Of a DNA stretch of 42,654 nt, positions 24,487 to 33,047 are shown piece after piece (within the stretch, counting starts at the first letter, position 1; each line of letters starts with the position of its first letter). Both the position numbers and the translations under genes were made by a program. The notes under the pieces were generated by a model that saw nothing but the letters and a program-made list of their open reading frames with translations, was not told the DNA's origin and made no database searches. Source of the DNA: an uncultured bacterium. GTDB taxonomy: Bacteria; Cyanobacteriota; Vampirovibrionia; Gastranaerophilales; Gastranaerophilaceae. Where the stretch lies: assembly GCA_947073645.1 (NCBI GenBank), contig CAMTMK010000016.1:1-42654 (forward strand), written 5' to 3'.

Positions 24487-25191
24487 ATGACAAAGAGTTT
24501 AAATAAATTTGTAGAAGAATTAAAAGAAAATTTAGGTGATAATCTTAATTCGGTTATTGCTTTCGGGTCGCAGGCAAATGTGGAAGATGCAAAAAATAAT
24601 CTTAACTTGATGATTGTGTTAAAACATCTAGATGCAGAAAATTTGTATTCAATTTCAAAACCTGTTCAAAAATGGGTTAAAGCTAAAAATCCATTGCCTG
24701 TAATTATGAATATTGATGAGTGGTATTCATCATTTGATGTTTATGCGATTGAATACGCTGATATTAGAAGTAATTACAGAATGATTTATGGTGAAGATTT
24801 GGCGCAGAATATTTCTGTAAATAAATATTTCTTGCGTTTGCAATGTGAATCTGAATTGAAAGCTTTATTACTAAGATATAAAAATGCATTTTTAATGAAT
24901 ATTAAATCTGATAAAGATATGAAAATGCTTTTGTCAAACGTAATTAAAAGTTTGTTGGTAATTTTTAGGTCAGTTTTGCGTTTGCATGATAGTGAAGTTC
25001 CATATAGAGCTGTTGATATTATTGAATTTGTATCAAGATATTTATCTTTCAATAAAATTGTTATGACCAAGCTTGCAAAAGTTAAATATGAAAATGATGA
25101 TTATACAAAACAGGAGCTTATTTTTATTGAAGCGGAACTGTTGAAAGATATTCAGGCTATATTAAAACAGGTTGATGCTATGAAATTTTAA
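24487..25191 (+). CDS. nucleotidyltransferase-like protein with degenerate active site
   Basis: 234 residues. The N-terminal part (about 1-60) looks like a minimal nucleotidyltransferase fold: SVIAFGSQANVEDAKNNLNLMIVL resembles the GS-x(10)-DxD core. The metal-binding DxD is replaced by NLNLM, so catalysis is unlikely. The rest (about 110-234) is helical, like the HEPN-type helical domain often joined to such folds. Position 12 bp after the YgcG gene and a clear SD (AAAGGA) show co-transcription. Function unknown; a protein-binding pseudo-enzyme is one possibility. Confidence 0.75.
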   Translation: MTKSLNKFVEELKENLGDNLNSVIAFGSQANVEDAKNNLNLMIVLKHLDAENLYSISKPVQKWVKAKNPLPVIMNIDEWYSSFDVYAIEYADIRSNYRMIYGEDLAQNISVNKYFLRLQCESELKALLLRYKNAFLMNIKSDKDMKMLLSNVIKSLLVIFRSVLRLHDSEVPYRAVDIIEFVSRYLSFNKIVMTKLAKVKYENDDYTKQELIFIEAELLKDIQAILKQVDAMKF

Positions 25192-25219
25192 AAAAGAGGT
25201 CGTTAGACCTCTTTTTTTA
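25191..25219 (+). terminator. intrinsic terminator of the TPM operon
   Basis: Stem AAGAGGTC (25194-25201) with GACCTCTT (25206-25213), loop GTTA, followed by a T-run. It directly abuts the end of tRNA-Val on the other strand. Confidence 0.9.
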
Positions 25220-25295
25220 TGGTGGGCGATACGTGACTCGAACACGTGACCCCCACAATGTCGATGTGATGCGCTACCAACTGCGCTAATCGCCC
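25220..25295 (-). tRNA. tRNA-Val (anticodon GAC)
   Basis: Reverse strand: acceptor GGGCGAT/ATCGCCC, discriminator A, encoded CCA, D-arm GCGC-AGTTGGTA-GCGC, anticodon stem TCACA/TGTGG with loop TCGACAT giving GAC, T-arm CACGTGTTCGAGTCACGT. Unlike tRNA-Cys in this window, CCA is encoded. Confidence 0.95.
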
Positions 25296-25309
25296 ACGCA
25301 TAATTAATT

Positions 25310-26548
25310 TTATAAAGAATTTACGTACAAGTCAATATCTTCTTCAGAATTCATTTCAGTTGTGCTGACAAGGATTTTGTTATCAGAAAGTTTCAAACCG
25401 CCTATAATTCCCTTGTCTTTCAGGTTTTTAAGGAATTTATCTGCATTCTCAACTTCTATTACAAATTCGTTATAGAAATTGGTATTAAGTGTTTTAATTC
25501 CTTTTTGTGTGAGTTTTTCTGATAATTTGTGAGCGCGTTTTGTTGATAAATAACCTGCTTGGCGGAAACCTTTTTCTCCCATAACAGTAATGTATAATGT
25601 TGCACAAAGCCCCATTAATGCCTGGTTTGAGCAAATGTTACTTGTTGCTTTCTCACGTTTAATGTGTTGTTCACGGGTTTGGATTGTTAGACAATATGCT
25701 GGATTCCCGTCTGCATCAACAGTCCTGCCGGCAAGACGTCCTGGAATTTGACGCATATATTTTTCACGGGATGCAATGAATCCCGCATGAGGTCCGCCAA
25801 AATTCATAGGAATACCCAGAGGTTGAATATCGCCGACAACGATATCAGCATCTCTTGGTGGTTCCAGAATTGATAATGATGAAATATCAACGCAAACTGC
25901 TAACAATGTATCAGGATGTTTATATTCTCTGATTTCACCATAAAAATCAGGGTTTTGTACTAATACGCATGCAAAATTTGTTGTTTCGTTTGGAATCTTA
26001 TCAAACATAACAAGTTCGATATCGTTTGACCAACAGTATGTTTTGATTACATCAATGTATTCAGGGTTAAGTTTGTCAGATACAAGAACTTTGTTTTTCT
26101 TGGAAATTCTGACTGCCATTAGAATTGCTTCAGCGCAGGCAGATGCACCATCATACATTGTTGCGTTTGAAATATCCATTCCTGTCAAACGGCAAATCAT
26201 TGTTTGGAATTCGTACATAACCTGAAGTGTACCTTGAGAGATTTCAGGCTGATAAGGCGTGTAAGCTGTTAAAAATTCAAATCTGTTTGCAACCTGTGAA
26301 ATGCAAGCAGGGATGAATTTGTTATAAGTTCCTGCGCCCAAAAAGCTTACAAAATCAGTGTTGTTCTTTTTAGCCAAAGCTTTAACTCTTTTTTGAGTTT
26401 CCATTTCGCTTATTGCATCTTCAAGTTGAAGTTCGCCCATGCGAGCTTTGTGAGGGATTTGTTTGAATAAATCCTCGATTGAATTAACACCGATACTTTC
26501 CAGCATTTCTTTTTTTACTTCGTCAGTATGTACTAAAAAATTTTTCAT
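25310..26548 (-). CDS. gcvPA: glycine dehydrogenase (decarboxylating) subunit 1
   Basis: 412 residues. The non-catalytic-lysine half of split P-protein; with GcvPB it decarboxylates glycine and passes the aminomethyl group to lipoyl-GcvH. Typical stretches are FLGAGTYNKFIPACI, TAYTPYQPEISQGTLQ, MYDGASACAEA, GDIQPLGIPMNFGGPHAGF and RIPGRLAGRT-like PGRLAGRTVDADG. It is somewhat shorter than the common 440-450 residues, with a short but orderly C-terminus. Third in gcvT-gcvH-gcvPA with 3 bp after gcvH. The gcvPB gene that commonly follows is missing; tRNA-Val comes next. Confidence 0.95.
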   Translation of the reverse strand: MKNFLVHTDEVKKEMLESIGVNSIEDLFKQIPHKARMGELQLEDAISEMETQKRVKALAKKNNTDFVSFLGAGTYNKFIPACISQVANRFEFLTAYTPYQPEISQGTLQVMYEFQTMICRLTGMDISNATMYDGASACAEAILMAVRISKKNKVLVSDKLNPEYIDVIKTYCWSNDIELVMFDKIPNETTNFACVLVQNPDFYGEIREYKHPDTLLAVCVDISSLSILEPPRDADIVVGDIQPLGIPMNFGGPHAGFIASREKYMRQIPGRLAGRTVDADGNPAYCLTIQTREQHIKREKATSNICSNQALMGLCATLYITVMGEKGFRQAGYLSTKRAHKLSEKLTQKGIKTLNTNFYNEFVIEVENADKFLKNLKDKGIIGGLKLSDNKILVSTTEMNSEEDIDLYVNSL

Positions 26549-26551
26549 TTA

Positions 26552-26929
26552 CTATTCCAATTCTTCTTTGTAATCTTCGTATTCGAGCAAGTCATTTTGT
26601 TCTTCAGCATCGCCTGTAAGTTCAATTTTAACCAGCCATTCAAAAGCATTTTCGTTTAAAGTTTCAGGTGCATCAACTGCAGTTTCATTAATTTCAAGAA
26701 TTTTACCGCTTACAGGCATATAAATTTCTGATGCTGCCTTAACTGATTCTACAGTTGCAAAAGTTTCGCCTTTTTTAAATTCTGCGCTGACTTCAGGCAA
26801 TTCCAAAAATACAATATCGCCTAATTGTTCAACTGCGTAATCAGTTAAACCTATTGTGTGTGTTCCGTCTCCGTTATCCAATAAGAATTCGTGAGATTTT
26901 GAACATAGAATTTTTTCTGTAATACTCAT
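26552..26929 (-). CDS. gcvH: glycine cleavage system H protein
   Basis: 125 residues. Lipoyl carrier of the glycine cleavage system. The lipoylation lysine is Lys64 in TVESVKAASEIYMPVSG; HTIGLTDYAVEQLGDIVFLELP is the standard start of the lipoyl fold. ATG with SD (AGGAGAT). It lies 11 bp after gcvT and 3 bp before gcvPA. Confidence 0.97.
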   Translation of the reverse strand: MSITEKILCSKSHEFLLDNGDGTHTIGLTDYAVEQLGDIVFLELPEVSAEFKKGETFATVESVKAASEIYMPVSGKILEINETAVDAPETLNENAFEWLVKIELTGDAEEQNDLLEYEDYKEELE

Positions 26930-26940
26930 TTTATATCTCC

Positions 26941-28044
26941 TTATATTGTGACTTTATTTCTTTTTTCGATAAACGGTCTCTTTACAACTTCTGCATCGTG
27001 AAGTTTTTCTCTAATCATAACTTGAACAACCGTTCCTGTGCAAATTTCTTTATCATTTTTTACATAAGCAAGTGCGATATTTGCCCCCAATATTGGCGAA
27101 GGTGCTCCACTTGTGATGTGACCGACTTTTTCGCCATTGAAATAAACTTCATATTCGTGGCGTGCAATTGATTTATCGAGCATTTTTAGACCGATTAATT
27201 TTTTAGAAGTTCCGTTTTTGATTTGTTCCATTATAACTTCTTTTCCGTTGTAATCTTCTACTTTGTCTTTTGGAACAGACCAGCTTAAGCCTGCTTCGAT
27301 AGGAGTTGTGTTTTCATCCAAATCGTTTCCGTAAAGGTGTAATGAAGCTTCAAGACGTAATGTATCTCTGGCTCCAAGTCCGATCGGTTTAATGCCGAAT
27401 TCTTCGCCTTGTTTTAGGATTTCATCCCATAAAAATTCTGAATGAAGATTTTCGACTAAAACTTCGTAACCGTCTTCGCCCGTATAGCCTGTACGAGAAG
27501 CTAAGACTTTAATCCCTGCGATTTTTGCGGGTTTAATTGTAAAAGAGTCCTGATGTGTGTTAAGTCCCATTTTTCGCATTAAAGTATCTGCTTTCGGGCC
27601 TTGGACAGCAAGAAGTGAATATTCATGAGAAAGGTTTTCGATTTTAACATCAAATCCTCTGCTGTTTCTGACCATCCAGTTTAAATCTTCGTCAATTCTT
27701 GAAGCATTGCATATTACCAAGTACTCTAAAATACCGAGTTTGTAAATGATTAAGTCATCAATAAGTCCTCCGTTTTGGTTCGGAAGCTGGCAGTAAACTG
27801 CTTTTTCATAATTTAGTTTTGAAATATCTTGAGGGACAATTTTGTTTAAAAATTCTAAAGCATCTTTTCCTGATACGAAAACTTCGCCCATATGAGAAAC
27901 ATCAAAAAGTCCGACATTTTCTCTTACTGTTTTGTGTTCTTCAATAATGGAAGTGTACTGTACAGGCATATGCCAGCCTGCAAAATCCACCATTTTTGCT
28001 CCTAATTGAACATGTTTATCGTGTAAAAAAGTTTCTTTAGTCAT
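26941..28044 (-). CDS. gcvT: aminomethyltransferase (glycine cleavage T protein)
   Basis: 367 residues. Moves the methylene group from aminomethyl-lipoyl-GcvH to tetrahydrofolate and releases ammonia. Landmarks are MVDFAGWHMPVQY, GLFDVSHMGEV, LLAVQGPKA, SRTGYTGEDGYEV, GARDTLRLEASLHLYG and HITSGAPSPILG. The ATG at 28044 fits the AGGGGGA SD best; the adjacent ATG at 28047 is possible and the TTG at 28059 less so. First gene of the gcv unit, under a TTGACA-17-GACAAT promoter with a leader of only about 13 nt, so there is no room for a glycine riboswitch. Confidence 0.97.
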   Translation of the reverse strand: MTKETFLHDKHVQLGAKMVDFAGWHMPVQYTSIIEEHKTVRENVGLFDVSHMGEVFVSGKDALEFLNKIVPQDISKLNYEKAVYCQLPNQNGGLIDDLIIYKLGILEYLVICNASRIDEDLNWMVRNSRGFDVKIENLSHEYSLLAVQGPKADTLMRKMGLNTHQDSFTIKPAKIAGIKVLASRTGYTGEDGYEVLVENLHSEFLWDEILKQGEEFGIKPIGLGARDTLRLEASLHLYGNDLDENTTPIEAGLSWSVPKDKVEDYNGKEVIMEQIKNGTSKKLIGLKMLDKSIARHEYEVYFNGEKVGHITSGAPSPILGANIALAYVKNDKEICTGTVVQVMIREKLHDAEVVKRPFIEKRNKVTI

Positions 28045-28063
28045 CATATCCCCCTTCAATAAA

Positions 28064-28092
28064 ATTGTCTATTTAAAGAGAGATATTGTCAA
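28064..28092 (-). promoter_or_regulatory. gcv operon promoter
   Basis: Reverse strand TTGACA (28092-28087), 17-bp spacer, GACAAT (28069-28064). Confidence 0.7.
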
Positions 28093-28117
28093 TGGTTTGT
28101 TGAGAATATTGAAGTCC

Positions 28118-28146
28118 TTGAAAATTTTGGAATTGTTGTATATAAT
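28118..28146 (+). promoter_or_regulatory. promoter of prepilin B
   Basis: TTGAAA (28118-28123), a 17-bp spacer, TATAAT (28141-28146). RNA should start near 28153, which puts the ATG at 28170 first in the message and excludes any upstream start. Confidence 0.8.
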
Positions 28147-28169
28147 GAATATTCAGAAAGGAGTTTGGA

Positions 28170-28951
28170 ATGAAAAGATTTACTCAACTTTTCGGGGGGG
28201 GGGCACTCTAGGCAAACATAGCGGTTTGACCCGTCACATTAGGTCTTGGAAGAATTTTAGCAGTGGTTTTACATTGGCTGAGGTACTAATTACTTTAGGA
28301 ATTATCGGAGTCGTTGCGGCTTTAACTATTCCTAGTATTGTTAATAATGGAAACGAAAGAAAAAATATTGTTAAATTAAAAAAAGTTTATTCTCAGCTTT
28401 CTACGGTTTTTGAGCAGGCAGTTGATGAAAAAGGGGTTATTAAGGATTATCTGGCGCCTTATCCGGGGATGTATGATACAGATTCGCATAAAGCGTTTAG
28501 GGATTATTTTACATCTTATTTTAATGCCATTCGTATTGGGGAATACACTGCAAATTGGAGTGACGGGATAAAAAGTGATGGCAATAGTTTTTCGACATTT
28601 GTCGGAAGTGACGGAACTGCGTATGTTTTCAGGCTTCTACCCAATAATTGTGAAAGTTCTTTTGGGAGTTATTCTGATAAAATTCCTGTATGCGGGGAGA
28701 TATTTGTTGATTTATATTCAGGACAAAGTGAAAGTTGGAGTAGTAACGCCAAGAATAGGGTTGTCGGGAAAAATGTTTTTATGTTCCATGTGACAAAAGA
28801 TAAAATAATTCCTGCAGGAATCCCTGCTGATGATACTTTAGAATGTTACACAAATAAATATGCCTGTACTCAATGGGTATTATTAAACGAAAATATGGAT
28901 TATCTTCATTGCAGTGATTTGAGTTGGAATGGTAAACGGAAATGTAAATAA
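28170..28951 (+). CDS. prepilin-like protein B, frame broken at a G10 tract (OFF state)
   Basis: The only start with an SD (AAAGGAG) downstream of the promoter is the ATG at 28170: MKRFTQLF followed by ten G. With ten G this frame ends at TAG after GGGAL, 14 codons in all including the stop. Adding one G joins it to the open frame LGKHSGLTRHIRSWKNFSSG, then GFTLAEVLITLGIIG with VVAALTIPSIV and a globular domain of about 200 residues to the stop at 28951. That domain ends with Cys-rich EYCTNKYACTQWVLLNENMDY-like sequence (CYTNKYACTQW), CSDLSWNGKRKC, close to prepilin C. The rest of the frame is intact with no other lesion, so it is a switched-off rather than a decayed gene. An assembly error in the tract is the alternative. 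Confidence 0.85.
28194..28203. repeat. G10 homopolymer in prepilin B
   Basis: Ten G, preceded by TTC and followed by C on the plus strand, as in the other two tracts. Here the coding strand is the G strand (Gly codons), while in A and C it is the C strand (Pro codons). Confidence 0.97.
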
Positions 28952-28962
28952 TTACATTTCCG
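28937..28962. terminator. hairpin shared by the ends of prepilin B and dnaJ-like
   Basis: Perfect 11-bp stem CGGAAATGTAA (28937-28947) with TTACATTTCCG (28952-28962), loop ATAA. Both convergent stop codons lie in it and the genes abut with no gap. T-tracts are weak. Confidence 0.6.
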
Positions 28963-29965
28963 CAATTTTCTTATAAAGCTCGATTTGTTTGTCTGAAATG
29001 TCTTTTGGGATTACGATTTTAATCTTTGCGTTCAAGTTTCCGTAACCGCCTTTTTTCGGCAACCCGAGTTCTTTAAGTCTTAAAGATTGACCTGATGAAG
29101 TTTTTGGCGGAATTTTTATTGTAATTTTTCCGTGAAGTGTTTCAATTTCTTTTTTTGCCCCCAAAACTGCTTCAGGTGGTGTGATTTCGATTTCTTTTGT
29201 CAAATCATAACCGTCAATTTCATATTCGTTATCTTTGAAATGAATTACAAGATACAAGTCTCCTTTTCTGCCGTAAGCATCGGTTTGCCCTTCGCCTTTT
29301 ATACGAATTTTTTTACCTTCTTTAATTTCAGGCGGTAGTTTTACTTTAATTGATTTTTGTTCTGTTTTTATTCCTGTTCCACCGCAATTTGAGCAGTATC
29401 CGCCGCCTTGGCATTGGGTGCAGCGTTCCATATTATTATATTTTACAGAAATTGGCTCCTTTGAGAATATATCTTTTGCGGTAATATTAAGAGTTTTTGT
29501 TACGTCCAAATCCTCTGATGGTGGTTCTTGACGTCTTTGGCGACCTGTTTGTTGCGCTCCGCCGAAATCAAATCCGCCGAAATTCATACCTTGTGCACCT
29601 CCGCCCATCATATCGCCGAACAGAGAGCTGAAAAAGTCTGAAAAACCTCCCATATTTTGACCGTTGAAGTTAAAGCTCTGATATCCCTGTCCACCGCCAA
29701 AACCGAAGTTTTCAAATCCGGGGGGTGGAGTGTAGCTTTGTCCGCCCTGCCAGTTTGCACCAAGGCTGTCATATCTTTGACGTTTTTGCTTGTCGCCGAG
29801 AACTTCATAAGCTTCGTTTATATCTTTAAATTTCCCTTCTGCTTCTTTTGTTTTGTTAACGTCAGGGTGAAATTTGCGCGCAAGTTTTCTGTATGCTGAT
29901 TTAATTTCCGCATCTGTTGCATCGCGTTTTACGCCTAATATTTCATAATAATCTTTATATTCCAT
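28952..29965 (-). CDS. DnaJ-type co-chaperone with shortened zinc region
   Basis: 337 residues. J domain at residues 4-70 with HPD at 33-35, which stimulates DnaK ATPase. A Gly/Phe/Gln-rich linker spans about 75-145, and C-terminal substrate-binding domains run from about 150 to the end ([45 protein letters not shown]). Between them, where DnaJ has four CxxCxGxG repeats, only two CxxC units remain ([17 protein letters not shown]), enough for one zinc ion. This is intermediate between DnaJ and CbpA. ATG with SD GGAGAT. No dnaK or grpE is adjacent, so it may be a secondary J protein. Confidence 0.9.
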   Translation of the reverse strand: MEYKDYYEILGVKRDATDAEIKSAYRKLARKFHPDVNKTKEAEGKFKDINEAYEVLGDKQKRQRYDSLGANWQGGQSYTPPPGFENFGFGGGQGYQSFNFNGQNMGGFSDFFSSLFGDMMGGGAQGMNFGGFDFGGAQQTGRQRRQEPPSEDLDVTKTLNITAKDIFSKEPISVKYNNMERCTQCQGGGYCSNCGGTGIKTEQKSIKVKLPPEIKEGKKIRIKGEGQTDAYGRKGDLYLVIHFKDNEYEIDGYDLTKEIEITPPEAVLGAKKEIETLHGKITIKIPPKTSSGQSLRLKELGLPKKGGYGNLNAKIKIVIPKDISDKQIELYKKIAEM

Positions 29966-30040
29966 TTTAATATCTCCTATATTAATAATAATATAAAAAA
30001 CGGTTATTTAGCTGATAATTAATAATTTTTTAATGAATAC

Positions 30041-30069
30041 TTGACAAATTTCAGAAAATCGTAAATAAT
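30041..30069 (+). promoter_or_regulatory. promoter of a short plus-strand RNA
   Basis: TTGACA (30041-30046), a 17-bp spacer, AATAAT (30064-30069). No plausible coding sequence follows on this strand; a terminator-like hairpin lies at 30145-30183. Confidence 0.7.
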
Positions 30070-30075
30070 GAAAAA

Positions 30076-30194
30076 GTAGGGCGAGCCCTTAACAACTTAA
30101 GCGTAACTGTTAAGAGCTTCTTTGCACCCTATAGTTTAACTTTTAATGCTATTACTGCTATTGCAAATGACAGTAATAGCATTGTTATTTTGTT
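30076..30194 (+). ncRNA. candidate small antisense RNA
   Basis: Bounded by the 30041 promoter and the hairpin with stem AATGCTATTACTG (30145-30157)/CAGTAATAGCATT (30171-30183) and U-rich tail. About 120 nt. A second stem, CTTAACA with TGTTAAG, can form near its 5' part. It is complementary to nearly the whole 23-codon minus-strand frame at 30129-30200. This and the peptide fill the 301-bp gap between the dnaJ-like gene and the HTH gene. Confidence 0.5.
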
Positions 30195-30200
30195 AACCAT
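30129..30200 (-). CDS. candidate 23-residue hydrophobic peptide (type I toxin-like)
   Basis: Reverse-strand ATG at 30200, 23 codons, TAG. The peptide starts MVNKITMLLLSFAIAV and ends with Lys residues, so it is a single short transmembrane helix flanked by charge, the form of type I toxins such as Ibs, Ldr or TxpA. An AAAGGAGG SD (30218-30211) lies 10 bases upstream, one of the best in the window. It follows the XRE gene on the same strand after a 66-bp gap. A promoter-driven RNA on the opposite strand covers it. Too short to be found by length; evidence is the SD, composition and antisense arrangement. No homologue is claimed. Confidence 0.5.
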   Translation of the reverse strand: MVNKITMLLLSFAIAVIALKVKL

Positions 30201-30266
30201 AGTTTTCAACCCTCCTTTCGTCCAATTTCTTTGTAATTGCGTGTGACGAGGGATGTTGAGTGTGCC

Positions 30267-30596
30267 CTACTCTTTTAAAAATTCTTTTAAATCTTTTATG
30301 GATTTTAGGATGTGTTTAAGAGTTTTAGTGTCAAGATTTTCGGTTTCTTTTAGAATAAGTGCCTGTAAGGCATTTGGAGTGTTGGCATCGTCTGCCTTGA
30401 ATAATTCAAAGTATTGTATGTCCAGAGCTTCGGCAATTTTTTGCAAAGTCTTGAATGACGGAGCACGTTTGCCTGTTTCTAACATACCGACAAAAGCTGG
30501 TTCTACGCCAACTATTTCTGAAAGTTTTTCTTGCGTTATATTTCTTTCTGCCCTAAGTTTTTTTAATCTTTTGCTAAATGCTAAATATATATCCAT
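30267..30596 (-). CDS. XRE-family HTH regulator
   Basis: 109 residues. HTH_3 domain at about residues 8-65 (LKKLRAERNITQEKLSEIVGVEPAFVGMLETGKRAPSF...), then a helical C-terminus of about 40 residues that may dimerise. No clear SD; the ATG at 30596 follows TATACT closely. The intergenic region toward the next, divergent gene carries nested palindromes that may be its operators. The candidate toxin-like peptide gene is downstream on the same strand. Its sequence resembles the second XRE protein at 30970 only at the fold level. Confidence 0.9.
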   Translation of the reverse strand: MDIYLAFSKRLKKLRAERNITQEKLSEIVGVEPAFVGMLETGKRAPSFKTLQKIAEALDIQYFELFKADDANTPNALQALILKETENLDTKTLKHILKSIKDLKEFLKE

Positions 30597-30605
30597 GAGT
30601 ATAAA

Positions 30606-30665
30606 TTACAACTCATTGTATATATAATCTATTAACGACATGTTTATGATAAACAATTAGTTGTA
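30606..30665. promoter_or_regulatory. nested palindromes in the divergent HTH intergenic region
   Basis: Inner palindrome TGTTTATGATAAACA at 30641-30655 (7-bp arms, one-base centre). Outer arms TTACAACT (30606-30613) and AGTTGTAA (30658-30665). They lie between the XRE gene (-) and the GerE-type gene (+); a regulator binding here could control both. A -10-like TATAAT occurs at 30622-30627. Confidence 0.55.
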
Positions 30666-30743
30666 AAATTTGGAAATATTATTAACAAATTCAAAATTAA
30701 AAGAGTTATACTTATAGATAGATACTAACTATAAGGAGATAAA

Positions 30744-30986
30744 ATGATTACTGATATTTACTCCAAATATTACGATTTAGCTGACACGGATATGTTGTTC
30801 TATCTATTTTCAGGCAAGACTTATGCGCAGATTGCGCAGGAATATTACCTTTTTGATTTAAACAAGGTTTTGTATAAGGTAAGAAAACTCCGCGAAAAAT
30901 TATGTTTAAGAAACCGCCGTCAGCTTGTCTATTTTGCGCTTGTGAACGGTTTGGTGGATGCGGATATGATTAGTTGTAATCTTTGA
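30744..30986 (+). CDS. solo LuxR/GerE-type HTH protein
   Basis: 80 residues. From about residue 20 it reads as a GerE helix-turn-helix: FSGKTYAQIAQEYYL, then KVLYKVRKLREKLCLRNRRQLVYFALVNGLV, the last helices of LuxR-type DNA-binding domains. No receiver or ligand domain is attached. SD AAGGAG six bases before the ATG. Its last 17 bases overlap the end of the convergent XRE gene. Confidence 0.78.
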   Translation: MITDIYSKYYDLADTDMLFYLFSGKTYAQIAQEYYLFDLNKVLYKVRKLREKLCLRNRRQLVYFALVNGLVDADMISCNL

Positions 30987-31290
30987 TATAAGTATCAAGT
31001 ATTGCATTGACAAAATCTAATGTTTTATCATCAACTTTTTTAAGTTTCATAGAAATATTGTCAAGTTTATCACTTGTTTTATTTCCAAAAGTAAATAAAT
31101 CCTTAAATTCAACATTTAAGGCAGTTTTTATGCATTCAAGGTTTTCAGGTTTTGGATATGATTCCCCTGTTTCTATCTCACTTAGAGAATTTCTGGACAT
31201 ACCAATTTTTTCAGCAAATAATTCTTGGGAGAATTTATTTAATTTTCTTAATTGTTGTATTCTTTTGCCTAGTTTTTTTCTTAAATCCAT
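30970..31290 (-). CDS. XRE-family HTH regulator
   Basis: 106 residues. HTH at about residues 8-62 (IQQLRKLNKFSQELFAEKIGMSRNSLSEIETGESYP), followed by a helical, Lys/Asp-rich C-terminus. No SD before the ATG at 31290, only an A-run. It ends overlapping the upstream convergent GerE-type gene by 17 bases and is divergent from the next GerE-type gene. Together these form two XRE/GerE gene pairs on alternating strands. Confidence 0.9.
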   Translation of the reverse strand: MDLRKKLGKRIQQLRKLNKFSQELFAEKIGMSRNSLSEIETGESYPKPENLECIKTALNVEFKDLFTFGNKTSDKLDNISMKLKKVDDKTLDFVNAILDTYIKDYN

Positions 31291-31354
31291 TTTTTAATGA
31301 TATTTTATTTTTACATTTTCAACTACCATATAGTGGCTATTATTACGCAAGGTA

Positions 31355-31594
31355 ATGTATTGCAAAAATATGTTTTTATTGTATTCTTTACCTATGGATG
31401 AACTTACTCCGTTGGAATTAAGAGTTATGCGTCTGCTCGCAGAGGGGCTGGACGCTTTTTCTATTATGGATTGGCTCGGTATCGACTATTCTGAGTACGT
31501 CAAATGCAAAAATTCTATCCTCAAAAAACTCAAAATCAAAAGAATTGCTCAAATACTGCCGACTGCTGTCACTCTTGGTCTGATTGACTTTTAA
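31355..31594 (+). CDS. solo LuxR/GerE-type HTH protein
   Basis: 79 residues from the ATG at 31355, or 66 from the ATG at 31394 (MDELTPLELRVMRLL, the more typical GerE start); neither has a clear SD. The GerE-like pattern is LTPLELRVMRLLAEGLDAFSIMDWLGI, then KCKNSILKKLKIKRIAQILPTAVTLGLI. Basic recognition-helix residues are present. It ends 40 bp before atpD, so it could influence or be co-transcribed with the ATP synthase genes, though this is not shown. Confidence 0.72.
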   Translation: MYCKNMFLLYSLPMDELTPLELRVMRLLAEGLDAFSIMDWLGIDYSEYVKCKNSILKKLKIKRIAQILPTAVTLGLIDF

Positions 31595-31622
31595 TATGCT
31601 TGATTATATAATTAAGGCATAA

Positions 31623-33044
<1,422 letters not shown>

Positions 33045-33047
33045 GTT

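Noticed and set aside
28045-28117. Glycine riboswitch before gcvT
   Set aside because: The promoter at 28064-28092 leaves a leader of only about 13 nt.
28097-28169. Start of prepilin B at 28097, giving an uninterrupted frame through the G tract
   Set aside because: It begins upstream of the -35/-10 promoter (28118-28146) and lacks an SD; the SD-backed ATG at 28170 is in another frame.
30253-30627. Plus-strand frame of 124 codons opposite the XRE gene
   Set aside because: It mirrors the XRE coding region, has no SD, and its product is Ser/Phe/Leu-rich as shadow frames usually are.
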